This document shows positions 16,379 through 25,185 of a DNA stretch of 64,000 nt, piece by piece. The notes under the pieces were generated by a model that saw only the letters and a program-made list of their open reading frames with translations, did no database searches and was not told where the DNA came from. The DNA is from Flavobacterium sp. Lineage in GTDB: Bacteria > Bacteroidota > Bacteroidia > Flavobacteriales > Flavobacteriaceae. The position numbers and the translations under genes were made by a program. The stretch is from positions 248,001 through 312,000 of the forward strand of contig NZ_JAIXSL010000007.1 in assembly GCF_027484705.1 (NCBI RefSeq), read 5' to 3'. Every line of letters begins with the position of its first letter. Position 1 is the first letter of the stretch.

Positions 16379-17404
16379 ATGAAAAACACGACGCTCAAAG
16401 AAATTGCTGAAACGCTCGGAATCTCGATTACTACGGTGTCAAAAGCATTAAAAAGTTATCCTGATGTCAGTGAGAAAACGCGTAATGCCGTCATTGCATT
16501 GGCTGAGAAACTTCAATATACGCCCAATTCTTTCGCTGTAAACCTTAGAACCAAAGAATCGAAAACGATTGGTTTGATCATTCCTGAAGTGGTGCATCAT
16601 TTTTTTTCAGGGATTGTGAATGGCATCATCGCCGAAGCGGAAAAAAACGGCTATCTCGTAATCATTCTCCAATCAAACGAATCGCTGGAATTGGAAAAGA
16701 AACAAGTCGCGCTTTTGATAAACAAACGCGTTGACGGTATTTTGATGGCGCTTTCAAACGATTCCAACGACGACGACCATATCAAAGAGATTCTAAACCG
16801 CAAGATTCCTTTTGTGCAGTTCGATAAAATTTCGAAACTAATCCCCAGTTCGAAGGTAATCATCAACGACCAAAAAGCCGCTATGGAGGCCGTGCAACAT
16901 CTGATTGATCAAGGCTGTAAAAAAATCGCACACATTCGAGGTCCTGTAAATCCGCAAAACGCTATAGACCGATTCTTGGGTTATAAAAAAGCATTGGAAA
17001 AAAACGACATCCCTTACGATTCGAGTTTGGTGTACACCTGCAAAAACGTCACTTTTGAGGAAGGTTTGGCCTTTGCAGAACAAATCACCAGAGAACATTC
17101 CGATGTGGATGGTATTTTTGTAATTACGGATTTGGTGGCCGTCGGTGTTTTGACGTATTGCAACCAAAATAACATTAAAATCCCTCAGGATATTGCGGTC
17201 ATTGGATTTAGCAATTGGTTTATGTCGCAGGTGATGACGCCACAATTGAGCACCGTGGACCAACCGAGTTACGACATGGGCGTAGCTGCTTTTACCATTT
17301 TGTTGGAGGAAATGATTTGCCACAAAGACGGCGTAATTTTCAAGCCCAAAACCGTGGAACTTCCGACGAGCATCATCGTGCGCGGTTCGTCTTTAAGAAA
17401 CTAA
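16379..17404 (+). CDS. LacI-family transcriptional regulator of the sugar locus
   Basis: The 341-residue protein starts at MKNTTLKEIAETLGIS (ATG 16379). The HTH occupies residues about 4-25 (TLKEIAETLGISITTVSKAL), followed by the hinge region YTPNSFAVNLRTKESKTIG. A periplasmic-binding-protein-like effector domain follows (GLIIPEVVHHFFSGIVNG; RVDGILMAL; DGIFVITDLVAVGVL; IAVIGFSNWFM; LSTVDQPSYDMG). It is divergent from the TonB receptor, and the two tandem palindromes in the gap are its probable targets. It therefore likely represses both the receptor operon and itself until the sugar or a derivative binds. It ends 18 bp before convergent queG. Confidence 0.92.
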   Translation: MKNTTLKEIAETLGISITTVSKALKSYPDVSEKTRNAVIALAEKLQYTPNSFAVNLRTKESKTIGLIIPEVVHHFFSGIVNGIIAEAEKNGYLVIILQSNESLELEKKQVALLINKRVDGILMALSNDSNDDDHIKEILNRKIPFVQFDKISKLIPSSKVIINDQKAAMEAVQHLIDQGCKKIAHIRGPVNPQNAIDRFLGYKKALEKNDIPYDSSLVYTCKNVTFEEGLAFAEQITREHSDVDGIFVITDLVAVGVLTYCNQNNIKIPQDIAVIGFSNWFMSQVMTPQLSTVDQPSYDMGVAAFTILLEEMICHKDGVIFKPKTVELPTSIIVRGSSLRN

Positions 17405-17422
17405 ACAAGATTGTTCCTTAAA

Positions 17423-18343
17423 TTATTTTAGGAAATCAATATTGCGTTTGAGCCCTTCGAACTTAGTGCGCTTGACGGCAGAATTCTTAAATACTTTTTG
17501 AAACGTATCGGCGGTAATCTCTTCCCAATCTTTTTTGGTCATTAACAAGAGTTCGGGATGAGGATCGAATAGCGGTTCTTGGTGTGCTTTCGAAAAGCGG
17601 TTCCATGGGCAAACGTCCTGGCAGATATCGCAACCGAAAGCCCAATCGTCAAATTTTCCTTTCATTTCTGCAGGAATATTGTCTTTGAGTTCGATCGTGA
17701 AATACGAAATGCATTTGCTGCCGTCAACCACATAAGGCGCTACAATGGCTTCGGTTGGGCAAGCGTCAAGGCAAGCCGTGCACGAACCACAATGGTCGGT
17801 TGTCGTATGGTCATAATCGAGTTCCAGATCAATGACGAGTTCTGCAATGAAATAGAATGAACCGATGGTTTTGGTGAGTAAGTTGCTGTTTTTGCCGATC
17901 CAACCAAGTCCGCTTTTGGCCGCCCAGGCTTTGTCGAGCACCGGGGCCGAATCTACGAAAGCGCGACCGGAAACTTCACCTATGTTTTCGCGAATGGAAT
18001 GCAACAATTCGTTAAGTTTTTCTTTGATGACAAAATGATAATCTTGTCCGTAGGCGTATTTGGAAATCTTATAAGTATTTTCAACTTGGGTTTCTGTTGG
18101 ATAATAATTGAGCAACAGCGACACCACACTTTTGGCATCGTCAACAAGTAGATTTGGATTCAGTCGTTTGTCAAAATGGTTTTCCATATAGGCCATTTGA
18201 CCGTGCTGGTTTTGGTGGAGCCAACGTTCGAGCCTTGGCGCTTCTGCTTCGAGAAAACCTGATTTGGAAATACCGCAAGACAAAAATCCGAGACGTTGCG
18301 CTTCGGATTTGATGAATTTCGTATTAATTTCCTTATTGTTCAT
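17423..18343 (-). CDS. queG: Epoxyqueuosine reductase QueG
   Basis: This 306-residue cytoplasmic enzyme carries two ferredoxin-type 4Fe-4S motifs: [16 protein letters not shown] (about 193-208) and [11 protein letters not shown] (about 238-248). Upstream is the cobalamin-binding region with [17 protein letters not shown] and [12 protein letters not shown] typical of QueG. It reduces epoxyqueuosine to queuosine in tRNA, the last step of queuosine synthesis, using cobalamin and iron-sulfur clusters. Length and motifs are complete. It lies downstream of ruvB with a 131-bp gap, so co-transcription is possible but not shown. Confidence 0.94.
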   Translation of the reverse strand: MNNKEINTKFIKSEAQRLGFLSCGISKSGFLEAEAPRLERWLHQNQHGQMAYMENHFDKRLNPNLLVDDAKSVVSLLLNYYPTETQVENTYKISKYAYGQDYHFVIKEKLNELLHSIRENIGEVSGRAFVDSAPVLDKAWAAKSGLGWIGKNSNLLTKTIGSFYFIAELVIDLELDYDHTTTDHCGSCTACLDACPTEAIVAPYVVDGSKCISYFTIELKDNIPAEMKGKFDDWAFGCDICQDVCPWNRFSKAHQEPLFDPHPELLLMTKKDWEEITADTFQKVFKNSAVKRTKFEGLKRNIDFLK

Positions 18344-18474
18344 CGTTAGTCTGATGCGTTAGGGATTGTAGCAATTGTTTGAGCTCTTTTTTGTTTTAAT
18401 GATAAGTTCCCGATTTCGCAGGGATCACAAAACAAAAAAAGCGAGTGCGAAAAGCCCGACCCTTGGGTAACGCC

Positions 18475-19497
18475 CTAGAACAATCCGCCCTGAATATTGG
18501 TTCTTATTTTACCCAAATGCTTGTAGGCCTTTTCAGTGACTTCGCGTCCGCGTGGCGTGCGCATGATGAAGCCTTCCTGAATCAGAAACGGTTCGTAGAC
18601 TTCCTCGATGGTTTCGCTGCTTTCGGAAACCGCTGTCGCTAAAGTGGACAAACCTACCGGGCCGCCTTTGAATTTGTCGATGATGGTCGTGAGGATTTTG
18701 TTGTCCATTTCGTCGAGACCGTGTGCATCTACGTTGAGCGCTTTTAAGGCATAACGAGCGATCTCAATATCGATTTTACCATTGCCTTTGATTTGGGCGA
18801 AATCGCGTACACGGCGTAACAATGCGTTGGCGATACGAGGTGTTCCGCGGCTTCTTCCGGCGATTTCTATGGCGGCTTCCATCGTGATCGGCATTTTGAG
18901 AATCATCGAACTGCGTTGCACAATTGAGGTTAATAATTCGGTTGTATAATATTGTAATCGGCTTTGGATTCCGAAACGCGCGCGCATCGGTGCGGTCAGC
19001 AATCCTGAACGGGTTGTGGCGCCAACGAGCGTGAATGGATTAAGGTTAATTTGGACTGTTCTAGCGTTTGGGCCTGACTCGATCATGATATCGATTTTAA
19101 AGTCCTCCATGGCCGAATACAGGTACTCTTCTACAATCGGGCTCAATCGGTGGATTTCGTCAATAAAAAGCACGTCCCTGTCTTCCAGGTTGGTCAGCAA
19201 TCCGGCTAGGTCTCCGGGTTTGTCGAGTACCGGACCCGAAGTGATTTTGATGCCCACACCCAATTCGTTGGCGAGAATGTTGGCCAATGTGGTTTTACCC
19301 AATCCCGGTGGGCCATGAAATAAAGTATGGTCTAAAGCTTCAGCCCTTTGGTTGGCGGCTTCAACAAATACTTTGAGGTTGTCGAGGATTTGGTCTTGTC
19401 CGGAAAAATCATCGAAAGAAAGCGGTCTCAGTCTTTTTTCGAGATCAAGTTCTTCGGGATTGTAGCCGGTATTTGTGGGGTCTAAATGCTCGTTCAT
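18475..19497 (-). CDS. ruvB: Holliday junction branch-migration helicase RuvB
   Basis: The complete 340-residue AAA+ protein has [18 protein letters not shown], Walker [10 protein letters not shown] (62-70), Walker [10 protein letters not shown] (110-118), the sensor/arginine-finger region [18 protein letters not shown], and the C-terminal winged helix ending [20 protein letters not shown]. It drives branch migration with RuvA during recombination and repair. ruvA and ruvC are not in the window. It sits just upstream, on its own strand, of the respiratory operon's last gene but beyond a strong terminator. Confidence 0.97.
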   Translation of the reverse strand: MNEHLDPTNTGYNPEELDLEKRLRPLSFDDFSGQDQILDNLKVFVEAANQRAEALDHTLFHGPPGLGKTTLANILANELGVGIKITSGPVLDKPGDLAGLLTNLEDRDVLFIDEIHRLSPIVEEYLYSAMEDFKIDIMIESGPNARTVQINLNPFTLVGATTRSGLLTAPMRARFGIQSRLQYYTTELLTSIVQRSSMILKMPITMEAAIEIAGRSRGTPRIANALLRRVRDFAQIKGNGKIDIEIARYALKALNVDAHGLDEMDNKILTTIIDKFKGGPVGLSTLATAVSESSETIEEVYEPFLIQEGFIMRTPRGREVTEKAYKHLGKIRTNIQGGLF

Positions 19498-19531
19498 GTT
19501 ACAAATATAAGGAAATAGTTGGGCTAGAAAT

Positions 19532-19563
19532 AAAAATGCCTTTCGATGAGGAAAGGCATTTTT
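19532..19563 (-). terminator. Terminator of the act-cta operon
   Basis: 13-bp perfect inverted repeat (AAAAATGCCTTTC at 19532-19544 and its complement at 19551-19563) with a 6-nt loop, 16 bp after the ctaD stop on the minus strand. The T-run on the minus strand supports termination. Confidence 0.92.
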
Positions 19564-19579
19564 TATAAGTATTTACAGA

Positions 19580-21388
19580 CTAGTGGTGCAATTGTTCTTC
19601 GCCTGGTTTCATCGGGACATTCTGAGGAACGAAATCATCGTCATGTCCTGGTTTGCTGTAATCATATGGCCAACGGTGTACGTGAGGGATTTCTCCCGGC
19701 CAGTTTCCGTGGATGTGTTCGATAGGCGCTGTCCATTCTAAAGTATTCGATTTCCATGGGTTCTGAACCGTTTTCTTTCCGTAGAAAATACTGTAGAAGA
19801 AGTTGAACAAGAACACCAATTGGAATACACCTCCGACTAAAGCGAAAGTCGTGATCAATACGTTTACGTTTTGAAGGTCGTCGAACAATGGGAAGTTCGT
19901 ATTGGTATAATAACGTCTTGGCAAACCGGCCAATCCGATAAAGTGCATTGGGAAAAATACGCCATAAGCACAAACCGCCGTTACCCAAAAGTGGATATAA
20001 CCTAAGTTCTTATTGAGCATACGCTTGAACATTTTTGGGAACCAGTGGTAGATTCCGGCAAACATTCCGTAAAGAGCAGAAATACCCATTACCAAGTGGA
20101 AGTGTGCTACTACGAAATAAGTATCGTGTACGTTTATATCTAAGGTACTGTCTCCAAGAATGATTCCTGTTAAACCTCCGGTGATGAAAGTAGAAACCAA
20201 TCCGATAGAGAATAACATCGCAGGATTCATCTGCAAATTCCCTTTCCAAAGTGTCGTGATGTAGTTGAATGCTTTTACAGCAGATGGAATCGCAATCAAT
20301 AAAGTTGTAAAGGTAAATACCGAACCAAGGAAAGGATTCATCCCCGACATAAACATATGGTGACCCCAAACAATCGTTGACAAAAACGCAATCGCGATAA
20401 TTGACATGATCATGGCTCTGTAACCGAAGATTGGTTTACGCGAATTCGTAGCAATCACTTCGGAAGTAATTCCTAAAGCCGGCAACAATACAATGTAAAC
20501 CTCTGGGTGTCCTAAGAACCAGAACAAGTGCTCGAACAATACCGGAGAACCACCTTGGTAGTGTAACACCTCTCCAGCGATATAAATATCAGACAAGAAG
20601 AATGAAGTCCCGAAACTTCTGTCCATGATTAACAATAAAGCTGCTGACAACAATACAGGGAATGAAATTACCCCGATAACTGCTGTGATGAAGAAAGCCC
20701 AAATGGTAAGAGGCAATCTTGTGAATGACATTCCTTTGGTTCTTAAGTTAAGCACTGTTACTATATAGTTCAAAGATCCTAACAAAGAAGACGCAATGAA
20801 TATCGCCATAGAAACCAACCATAAAGTCATTCCTGCTCCTGAACCACCAATCGCTTGAGGCAAGGCACTCAAAGGCGGATAAATCGTCCAACCTGCTGAT
20901 GCTGGTCCTGATTCTACAAATAGAGAACAAACCATCACAACGCTCGAAGTGAAGAACAACCAGTAAGAAACCATATTGAGGAATCCTGAGGCCATATCTC
21001 TTGCACCAATCTGAAGTGGAATCAATAGGTTACTAAACGTTCCACTCAAGGCAGCCGTCAATACGAAGAATACCATAATGGTTCCGTGAATCGTTACCAA
21101 AGCCAAATAGATATCATTAGTCATTACCCCGTTTGGAGCAAATTTATCACCTAATAAAAAGTTGAAAATTTTAAAAGATTCTTCAGGCCATGCCAATTGC
21201 ATTCTGAAAAGCATTGACATACCTACACCAATAATACCCATAATAATACCTGTAATCAGATATTGTCTGGCGATCATTTTGTGATCAATAGAAAAGATAT
21301 ATTTGGTGATGAAGGTATCCTTATGGTGATGTTCGTGATCATGATCATGGGCATGGTCGTGTGCGTGATCTAGAGCTTCTGCTGACAT
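19580..21388 (-). CDS. ctaD: Cytochrome c oxidase subunit I (aa3 type)
   Basis: The 602-residue protein has about 12 membrane segments and the haem-copper oxidase landmarks: FWFLGHPEVYIVLLPALG (CuB His and the His-Tyr pair region), WGHHMFMSG, and HDTYFVVAHFHLVMG (haem a3 and a ligands). It reduces O2 to water and pumps protons. The first 22 residues are unusually His/Asp-rich (DHAHDHAHDHDHEHHHKD), facing away from the usual conserved core. It is last of an eight-gene operon with alternative complex III and is expected to form a supercomplex with it, as known for Flavobacterium johnsoniae. Confidence 0.97.
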   Translation of the reverse strand: MSAEALDHAHDHAHDHDHEHHHKDTFITKYIFSIDHKMIARQYLITGIIMGIIGVGMSMLFRMQLAWPEESFKIFNFLLGDKFAPNGVMTNDIYLALVTIHGTIMVFFVLTAALSGTFSNLLIPLQIGARDMASGFLNMVSYWLFFTSSVVMVCSLFVESGPASAGWTIYPPLSALPQAIGGSGAGMTLWLVSMAIFIASSLLGSLNYIVTVLNLRTKGMSFTRLPLTIWAFFITAVIGVISFPVLLSAALLLIMDRSFGTSFFLSDIYIAGEVLHYQGGSPVLFEHLFWFLGHPEVYIVLLPALGITSEVIATNSRKPIFGYRAMIMSIIAIAFLSTIVWGHHMFMSGMNPFLGSVFTFTTLLIAIPSAVKAFNYITTLWKGNLQMNPAMLFSIGLVSTFITGGLTGIILGDSTLDINVHDTYFVVAHFHLVMGISALYGMFAGIYHWFPKMFKRMLNKNLGYIHFWVTAVCAYGVFFPMHFIGLAGLPRRYYTNTNFPLFDDLQNVNVLITTFALVGGVFQLVFLFNFFYSIFYGKKTVQNPWKSNTLEWTAPIEHIHGNWPGEIPHVHRWPYDYSKPGHDDDFVPQNVPMKPGEEQLHH

Positions 21389-21416
21389 AATATGTATACT
21401 TTATTAAATTTTATTT

Positions 21417-22580
21417 TTATTTTTTTACGACTTGAGCCATCATTTTAGCCTCAACAGGTTTCGCAGCTGAATCAGCCGGTTTGGCACTTCCTGCTCCTGC
21501 ATCTGGTGCAGCTGTTGCTGTTTTAACCTCTTCGATTAAAGTCGGTTTTTCTTTCAACCATTTTTTGTAATCCTCTGGAGAGTCTACTACAATTTTCATT
21601 TGCATATTGTAGTGTGAAGCCCCGCAGATTTTATTACAAAGCAATAAATAATCAAAAGTGTAAGGATCTAAAGCCGTTTGTCCGGCAGCTACCAGTTCAG
21701 TACTTTTCTTAGTTCTAATAGCATTGATTCTGGCAACTTTTTCCTGCATGAAAGGCATCTCTCTCATTTCAGCAGTAGTGTAAATCGGTGTAAAGGCGAA
21801 TTCTGTTACCATTCCGGGAACACAGTTCATCTGCGCTCTGAAGTGTGGCATGTAGGCTGAGTGCAATACGTCTTGCGAACGCATTTTAAAATGGATTTTT
21901 TTTCCTTTAGGAATGTGCAATTCGGTAACTACTTTATCATCTTGCGCGTTCGGATCAGCCAAATCAACACCTAAAGTATTTACACCTTCGATGTATCTTA
22001 CGTTGGCTTTTCCAAGTACGTTATCGTCTCCTGAATATCTTGCGGTCCATTTGAATTGTTGGGCGTATAATTCGATTTCGATAGAGTCTTCGTCTTTGTC
22101 AATAAACATGATGTTAGACCATGCATACAATCCGTAAAGGATTAAACCTGCTAACACTACTGCTGGAATAACACTCCAGATGACTTCCAATTTATTGTTG
22201 TCTGCAAAGTATAAAGCCTTTTGGTCTTGTTTACCTCTGTATTTGAAAGCAAAATAATAAAGTAATGCTTGGGTGATGGTTTGTACAATGAAAATTAGAA
22301 CCCAAGTGATGTTCATCAAATTATCAATCATACCACCATGTGCAGATGCAGGCGTATGAAGTGGCAAATCTCCCCATTTGATCAAACCATAAATGGTGAA
22401 TATGTAAATGAAAGCCAAAAAGCCAAACATCAAATATCCCTGAACATTATTGTCATTATCATTCGCAATACCAGAATCATCAGACCCTACGCCTACTTGC
22501 GTTAAGTCAAATATCTTTGTTAACTGCCATAAGGCAATTGATAATAAAAATAGAACTATAATTACCAACAAACTTGTCAT
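21417..22580 (-). CDS. ctaC: Cytochrome c oxidase subunit II
   Basis: The 387-residue protein has an N-terminal membrane segment, an inserted second region, the usual subunit II hairpin (VIWSVIPAVVLAGLILYGLY) and a CuA cupredoxin domain with LHSAYMPHFRAQMNCVPG and CNKICGASHYNM. It takes electrons from cytochrome c or directly from alternative complex III and passes them to subunit I. There is no fused cytochrome c domain, so this is an aa3 rather than caa3 enzyme. A 40-residue Ala/Lys/Pro-rich tail follows the CuA domain. It lies 28 bp upstream of ctaD. Confidence 0.95.
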   Translation of the reverse strand: MTSLLVIIVLFLLSIALWQLTKIFDLTQVGVGSDDSGIANDNDNNVQGYLMFGFLAFIYIFTIYGLIKWGDLPLHTPASAHGGMIDNLMNITWVLIFIVQTITQALLYYFAFKYRGKQDQKALYFADNNKLEVIWSVIPAVVLAGLILYGLYAWSNIMFIDKDEDSIEIELYAQQFKWTARYSGDDNVLGKANVRYIEGVNTLGVDLADPNAQDDKVVTELHIPKGKKIHFKMRSQDVLHSAYMPHFRAQMNCVPGMVTEFAFTPIYTTAEMREMPFMQEKVARINAIRTKKSTELVAAGQTALDPYTFDYLLLCNKICGASHYNMQMKIVVDSPEDYKKWLKEKPTLIEEVKTATAAPDAGAGSAKPADSAAKPVEAKMMAQVVKK

Positions 22581-22598
22581 CTGTTTTTACTTTAAATA

Positions 22599-24080
22599 TT
22601 AATAATGAAAATGTTTACTTTCTTCGATGTAAGGGTTTCTCTTCGGCAACAACGGCGCTTTGGTTAAAGCTGTGAAGACTACGAAGATGAACAACCCTAA
22701 GAAGAACAGAACCGAACTGATTTCAGAAACTCCAATGAACCACTGATCGCCAACGGTAGCTGGCATAATCATGTTGAAGAAATCTACGTAATGTCCTAAT
22801 AAGATTACGGTTCCAGCCATGACCAATACCCAAGTGATTCGTTTGAAATCGGTATTGATTAAGATTAGGATTGGGAACACAAAGTTCATTACGACAGCTC
22901 CAAAGAACGGAAGGTTGTAGTTTTCGATTCTGGTGACGAAATAAGTTACCTCTTCAGGAATGTTCGCATACCAGATCAACATGAATTGTGAGAACCATAA
23001 ATAAGTCCAGAATACGCTGATACCGAACATGAATTTCGCTAAATCGTGAATGTGGCTTGTGTTCACATGCTCTAAATATCCTTTGCCTTTCAAGTATAAA
23101 GTAATCATACAAATCGTAGTAATACCGCTTACGAAGAAACTGGCAAAAACGTACCATCCGAATAATGTACTAAACCAATGCGGGTCAAGCGACATAATCC
23201 AGTCCCAAGACATGATGGATTCGGTTACGATAAAGAACACTAAGAACATGGCTGAAATGTTGAAGTTCTTTTTGTAGAAACTGTTGTCGTTGGATTCGTC
23301 CTGAGCCAAACAGTTTTTTCTTGAGAAATAACGGTATAAATTCCAGCCTAACAAGAATATGGCAGCTCTGATAATCCAGAATGGGAAATTAAGATAACCT
23401 GCTTTGTTTTGGATGATTTTGTCTTCAGCAACTACCGCAGGATCCAACCATGGAAACATGTGGTTCATATGCATACCGCACAAAATCAATAGTAAAAAGA
23501 ATATCACAGAACCAACCGGTAAATAAGCTGTGATTCCTTGCATCACTCTAAACAAAACCGGAGACCAACCTGCTTGTGCAACTTGTTGAATCGCATAAAA
23601 GGCTAAAACACCCATAGTAATTAACATGAAGAAAATACAAGCAACATATAAAGCGGACCAAGGTTTGTTTTGCAATTGGTGTAATACATGTTCTAAGTGC
23701 GCTTCGTGTGCTTTGTGAGCATCCGCTTCAGAAACGGTTTTCTCTTCTTTGTGTTTTACGACTTCAGGAGCAACAACCGCAACTTCCGTTTTTGTAGTAT
23801 CTGCCAGTTTATCCAACGAATCTGTTACAGCCACTTTAGTTTCTGCTTTTACAGTGTCGTGAGCAACGGCTGCATTGGCTTCATGAGTGGCTTCTGCCTT
23901 AGGAGCTTCAGTTTCATGAGCAGCTTCTGCGTGGTGGCCTCCATGCTCATTAGCCGCTAAGATTTTCTCAACGTCCTCATTTGTTTTTGGCGCAGTTAAA
24001 AAACCATATCCAATCCCAAGGATACCGACGATCATCAGGATGAAGGAGAATGTTTTTAATTTACTTGAAAATGTATACAT
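22599..24080 (-). CDS. actF: Alternative complex III subunit ActF (quinol:cytochrome c oxidoreductase)
   Basis: The 493-residue polytopic protein is of the ActF/ActC-like NrfD-related type, with about ten membrane segments (WSALYVACIFFMLITMGVLA; MLVFFIVTESIMSWDWIMSL split over one helix region; LIWYANIPEEVTYFVTR). Between its first membrane segment and the second lies a low-complexity stretch of about 100 residues rich in Ala, His, Glu and Lys (residues about 45-140), predicted to be periplasmic. ActF anchors the complex and contributes a proton path in the known structures. The ORF order actA-B-C-D-E-F-ctaC-ctaD is the standard Bacteroidota one. Confidence 0.92.
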   Translation of the reverse strand: MYTFSSKLKTFSFILMIVGILGIGYGFLTAPKTNEDVEKILAANEHGGHHAEAAHETEAPKAEATHEANAAVAHDTVKAETKVAVTDSLDKLADTTKTEVAVVAPEVVKHKEEKTVSEADAHKAHEAHLEHVLHQLQNKPWSALYVACIFFMLITMGVLAFYAIQQVAQAGWSPVLFRVMQGITAYLPVGSVIFFLLLILCGMHMNHMFPWLDPAVVAEDKIIQNKAGYLNFPFWIIRAAIFLLGWNLYRYFSRKNCLAQDESNDNSFYKKNFNISAMFLVFFIVTESIMSWDWIMSLDPHWFSTLFGWYVFASFFVSGITTICMITLYLKGKGYLEHVNTSHIHDLAKFMFGISVFWTYLWFSQFMLIWYANIPEEVTYFVTRIENYNLPFFGAVVMNFVFPILILINTDFKRITWVLVMAGTVILLGHYVDFFNMIMPATVGDQWFIGVSEISSVLFFLGLFIFVVFTALTKAPLLPKRNPYIEESKHFHY

Positions 24081-24110
24081 ATCTATTAAGATCAGTTTGT
24101 TCTACAATTA

Positions 24111-24653
24111 TTATTCGCTTTTAAGTTTCATCACGTACGATGCAACCAACCAACGCTCATGCGTATTCAATTGATTAGCATAAGAACCCATGGAGTTCAA
24201 ACCATAAGTCTGTACGTGGAACACGCTGCCTTCAGTAATCGGTCTGTCTTTGTAACTAGGCACCCCAAGGAATTTCCCTTGCGTGACTAATTTTCCTTTT
24301 CCGTCACCCGCAGTACCATGACAAATCGCGCAATAGATGTCGAAAAGTTCTTTCGCTTTGTCCATATCTACAGCTGTTGAATCAAGTGGCGATTTTAAAG
24401 ATGCTCTTGCTGCCTCTAAACCTGCTGTGGTGTTAGGATATTCGTATACTTCATATCCTCTGTTGATGGTTCCGTCGACAGGTAGTTGGCCTTCTTTACC
24501 GTTTTTAAAAGCATTCGATTCAGAATACGTTTCATAACCTACCGACTCATACATATTCGGCATGTACTGGTAGTTCGGGCTCGCATTGTTGTGGCAAGAC
24601 GAAACAAAAACAGCCGTACAAACTAAAAGTGATATTTTATAGATGCTTTTCAT
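24111..24653 (-). CDS. actE: Alternative complex III subunit ActE (monohaem cytochrome c lipoprotein)
   Basis: The 180-residue protein runs from the ATG at 24653, 4 bp after the actD stop. Earlier in-frame starts (TTG 24674, ATG 24665) overlap actD and lengthen the signal peptide. The signal peptide ends in a lipobox AVFVSSC, so it should be a lipoprotein. One haem site CAICHG lies near residue 117, with a distal Met in YGLNSMGSYANQL. It carries electrons out of the complex towards the oxidase. Confidence 0.92.
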   Translation of the reverse strand: MKSIYKISLLVCTAVFVSSCHNNASPNYQYMPNMYESVGYETYSESNAFKNGKEGQLPVDGTINRGYEVYEYPNTTAGLEAARASLKSPLDSTAVDMDKAKELFDIYCAICHGTAGDGKGKLVTQGKFLGVPSYKDRPITEGSVFHVQTYGLNSMGSYANQLNTHERWLVASYVMKLKSE

Positions 24654-24657
24654 AAGA

Positions 24658-25185
24658 CTAATCATGCTTTTCAATTACTTTAACTTCTACTGCTCCTGTG
24701 CTTTGGAAAAATGAAACCAGTTCACTTTCGTTATTGTTAACGGCAACTTCCATCAGGAAGTGGTCATCAGTAGTTCTTACATCTGGGTTTTCAGCTGCTT
24801 TGAATGGCCACAATCTGCTTCTCATATAAAAAGTGATTACCATTAAGTGGGCTGCAAAGAATACGGTTTCCTCGAACATGATCGGCACGAAAGAAGGCAT
24901 ATTCTGGATATAGCTGAAACTTGGCTTACCTCCGATATCCTGAGGCCAGTCCATGATCATGACATAATTCATCATCCAGGTTCCAAAAGAAAGTCCGCAC
25001 AAACCATAGATAAAAGCGCAGATCGCAATCCTTGTCGGGGCAATCCCCATCGCTTTATCCAAACCGTGAACCGGGAATGGCGTGAAAACTTCTTCAATAT
25101 GGTGGTGTGCTGCTTTGGTCTTTTTGACAGCATCCATCAAAGTGTCATCGTCATTATAAATGGCGTAAATAACTTTATTACTCAT
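24658..25185 (-). CDS. actD: Alternative complex III subunit ActD (DUF3341)
   Basis: The 175-residue protein has two membrane segments (IAICAFIYGLCGLSFGTWMM and the region around PIMFEETVFFAAHLMVITFY) and the DUF3341 hallmarks (EEVFTPFPVHGLDKAMG, GGKPSFSYIQNMPSFVPIMF). It overlaps actC by 8 bp. ActD has no cofactor in the known structures and is a peripheral scaffold of the complex. Confidence 0.93.
   Translation of the reverse strand: MSNKVIYAIYNDDDTLMDAVKKTKAAHHHIEEVFTPFPVHGLDKAMGIAPTRIAICAFIYGLCGLSFGTWMMNYVMIMDWPQDIGGKPSFSYIQNMPSFVPIMFEETVFFAAHLMVITFYMRSRLWPFKAAENPDVRTTDDHFLMEVAVNNNESELVSFFQSTGAVEVKVIEKHD

Noticed and set aside
17414-17434. Terminator between the LacI gene and queG
   Set aside because: The TTCCT/AGGAA arms are short, A/T-rich inside and lack a proper T-run; too weak to annotate.
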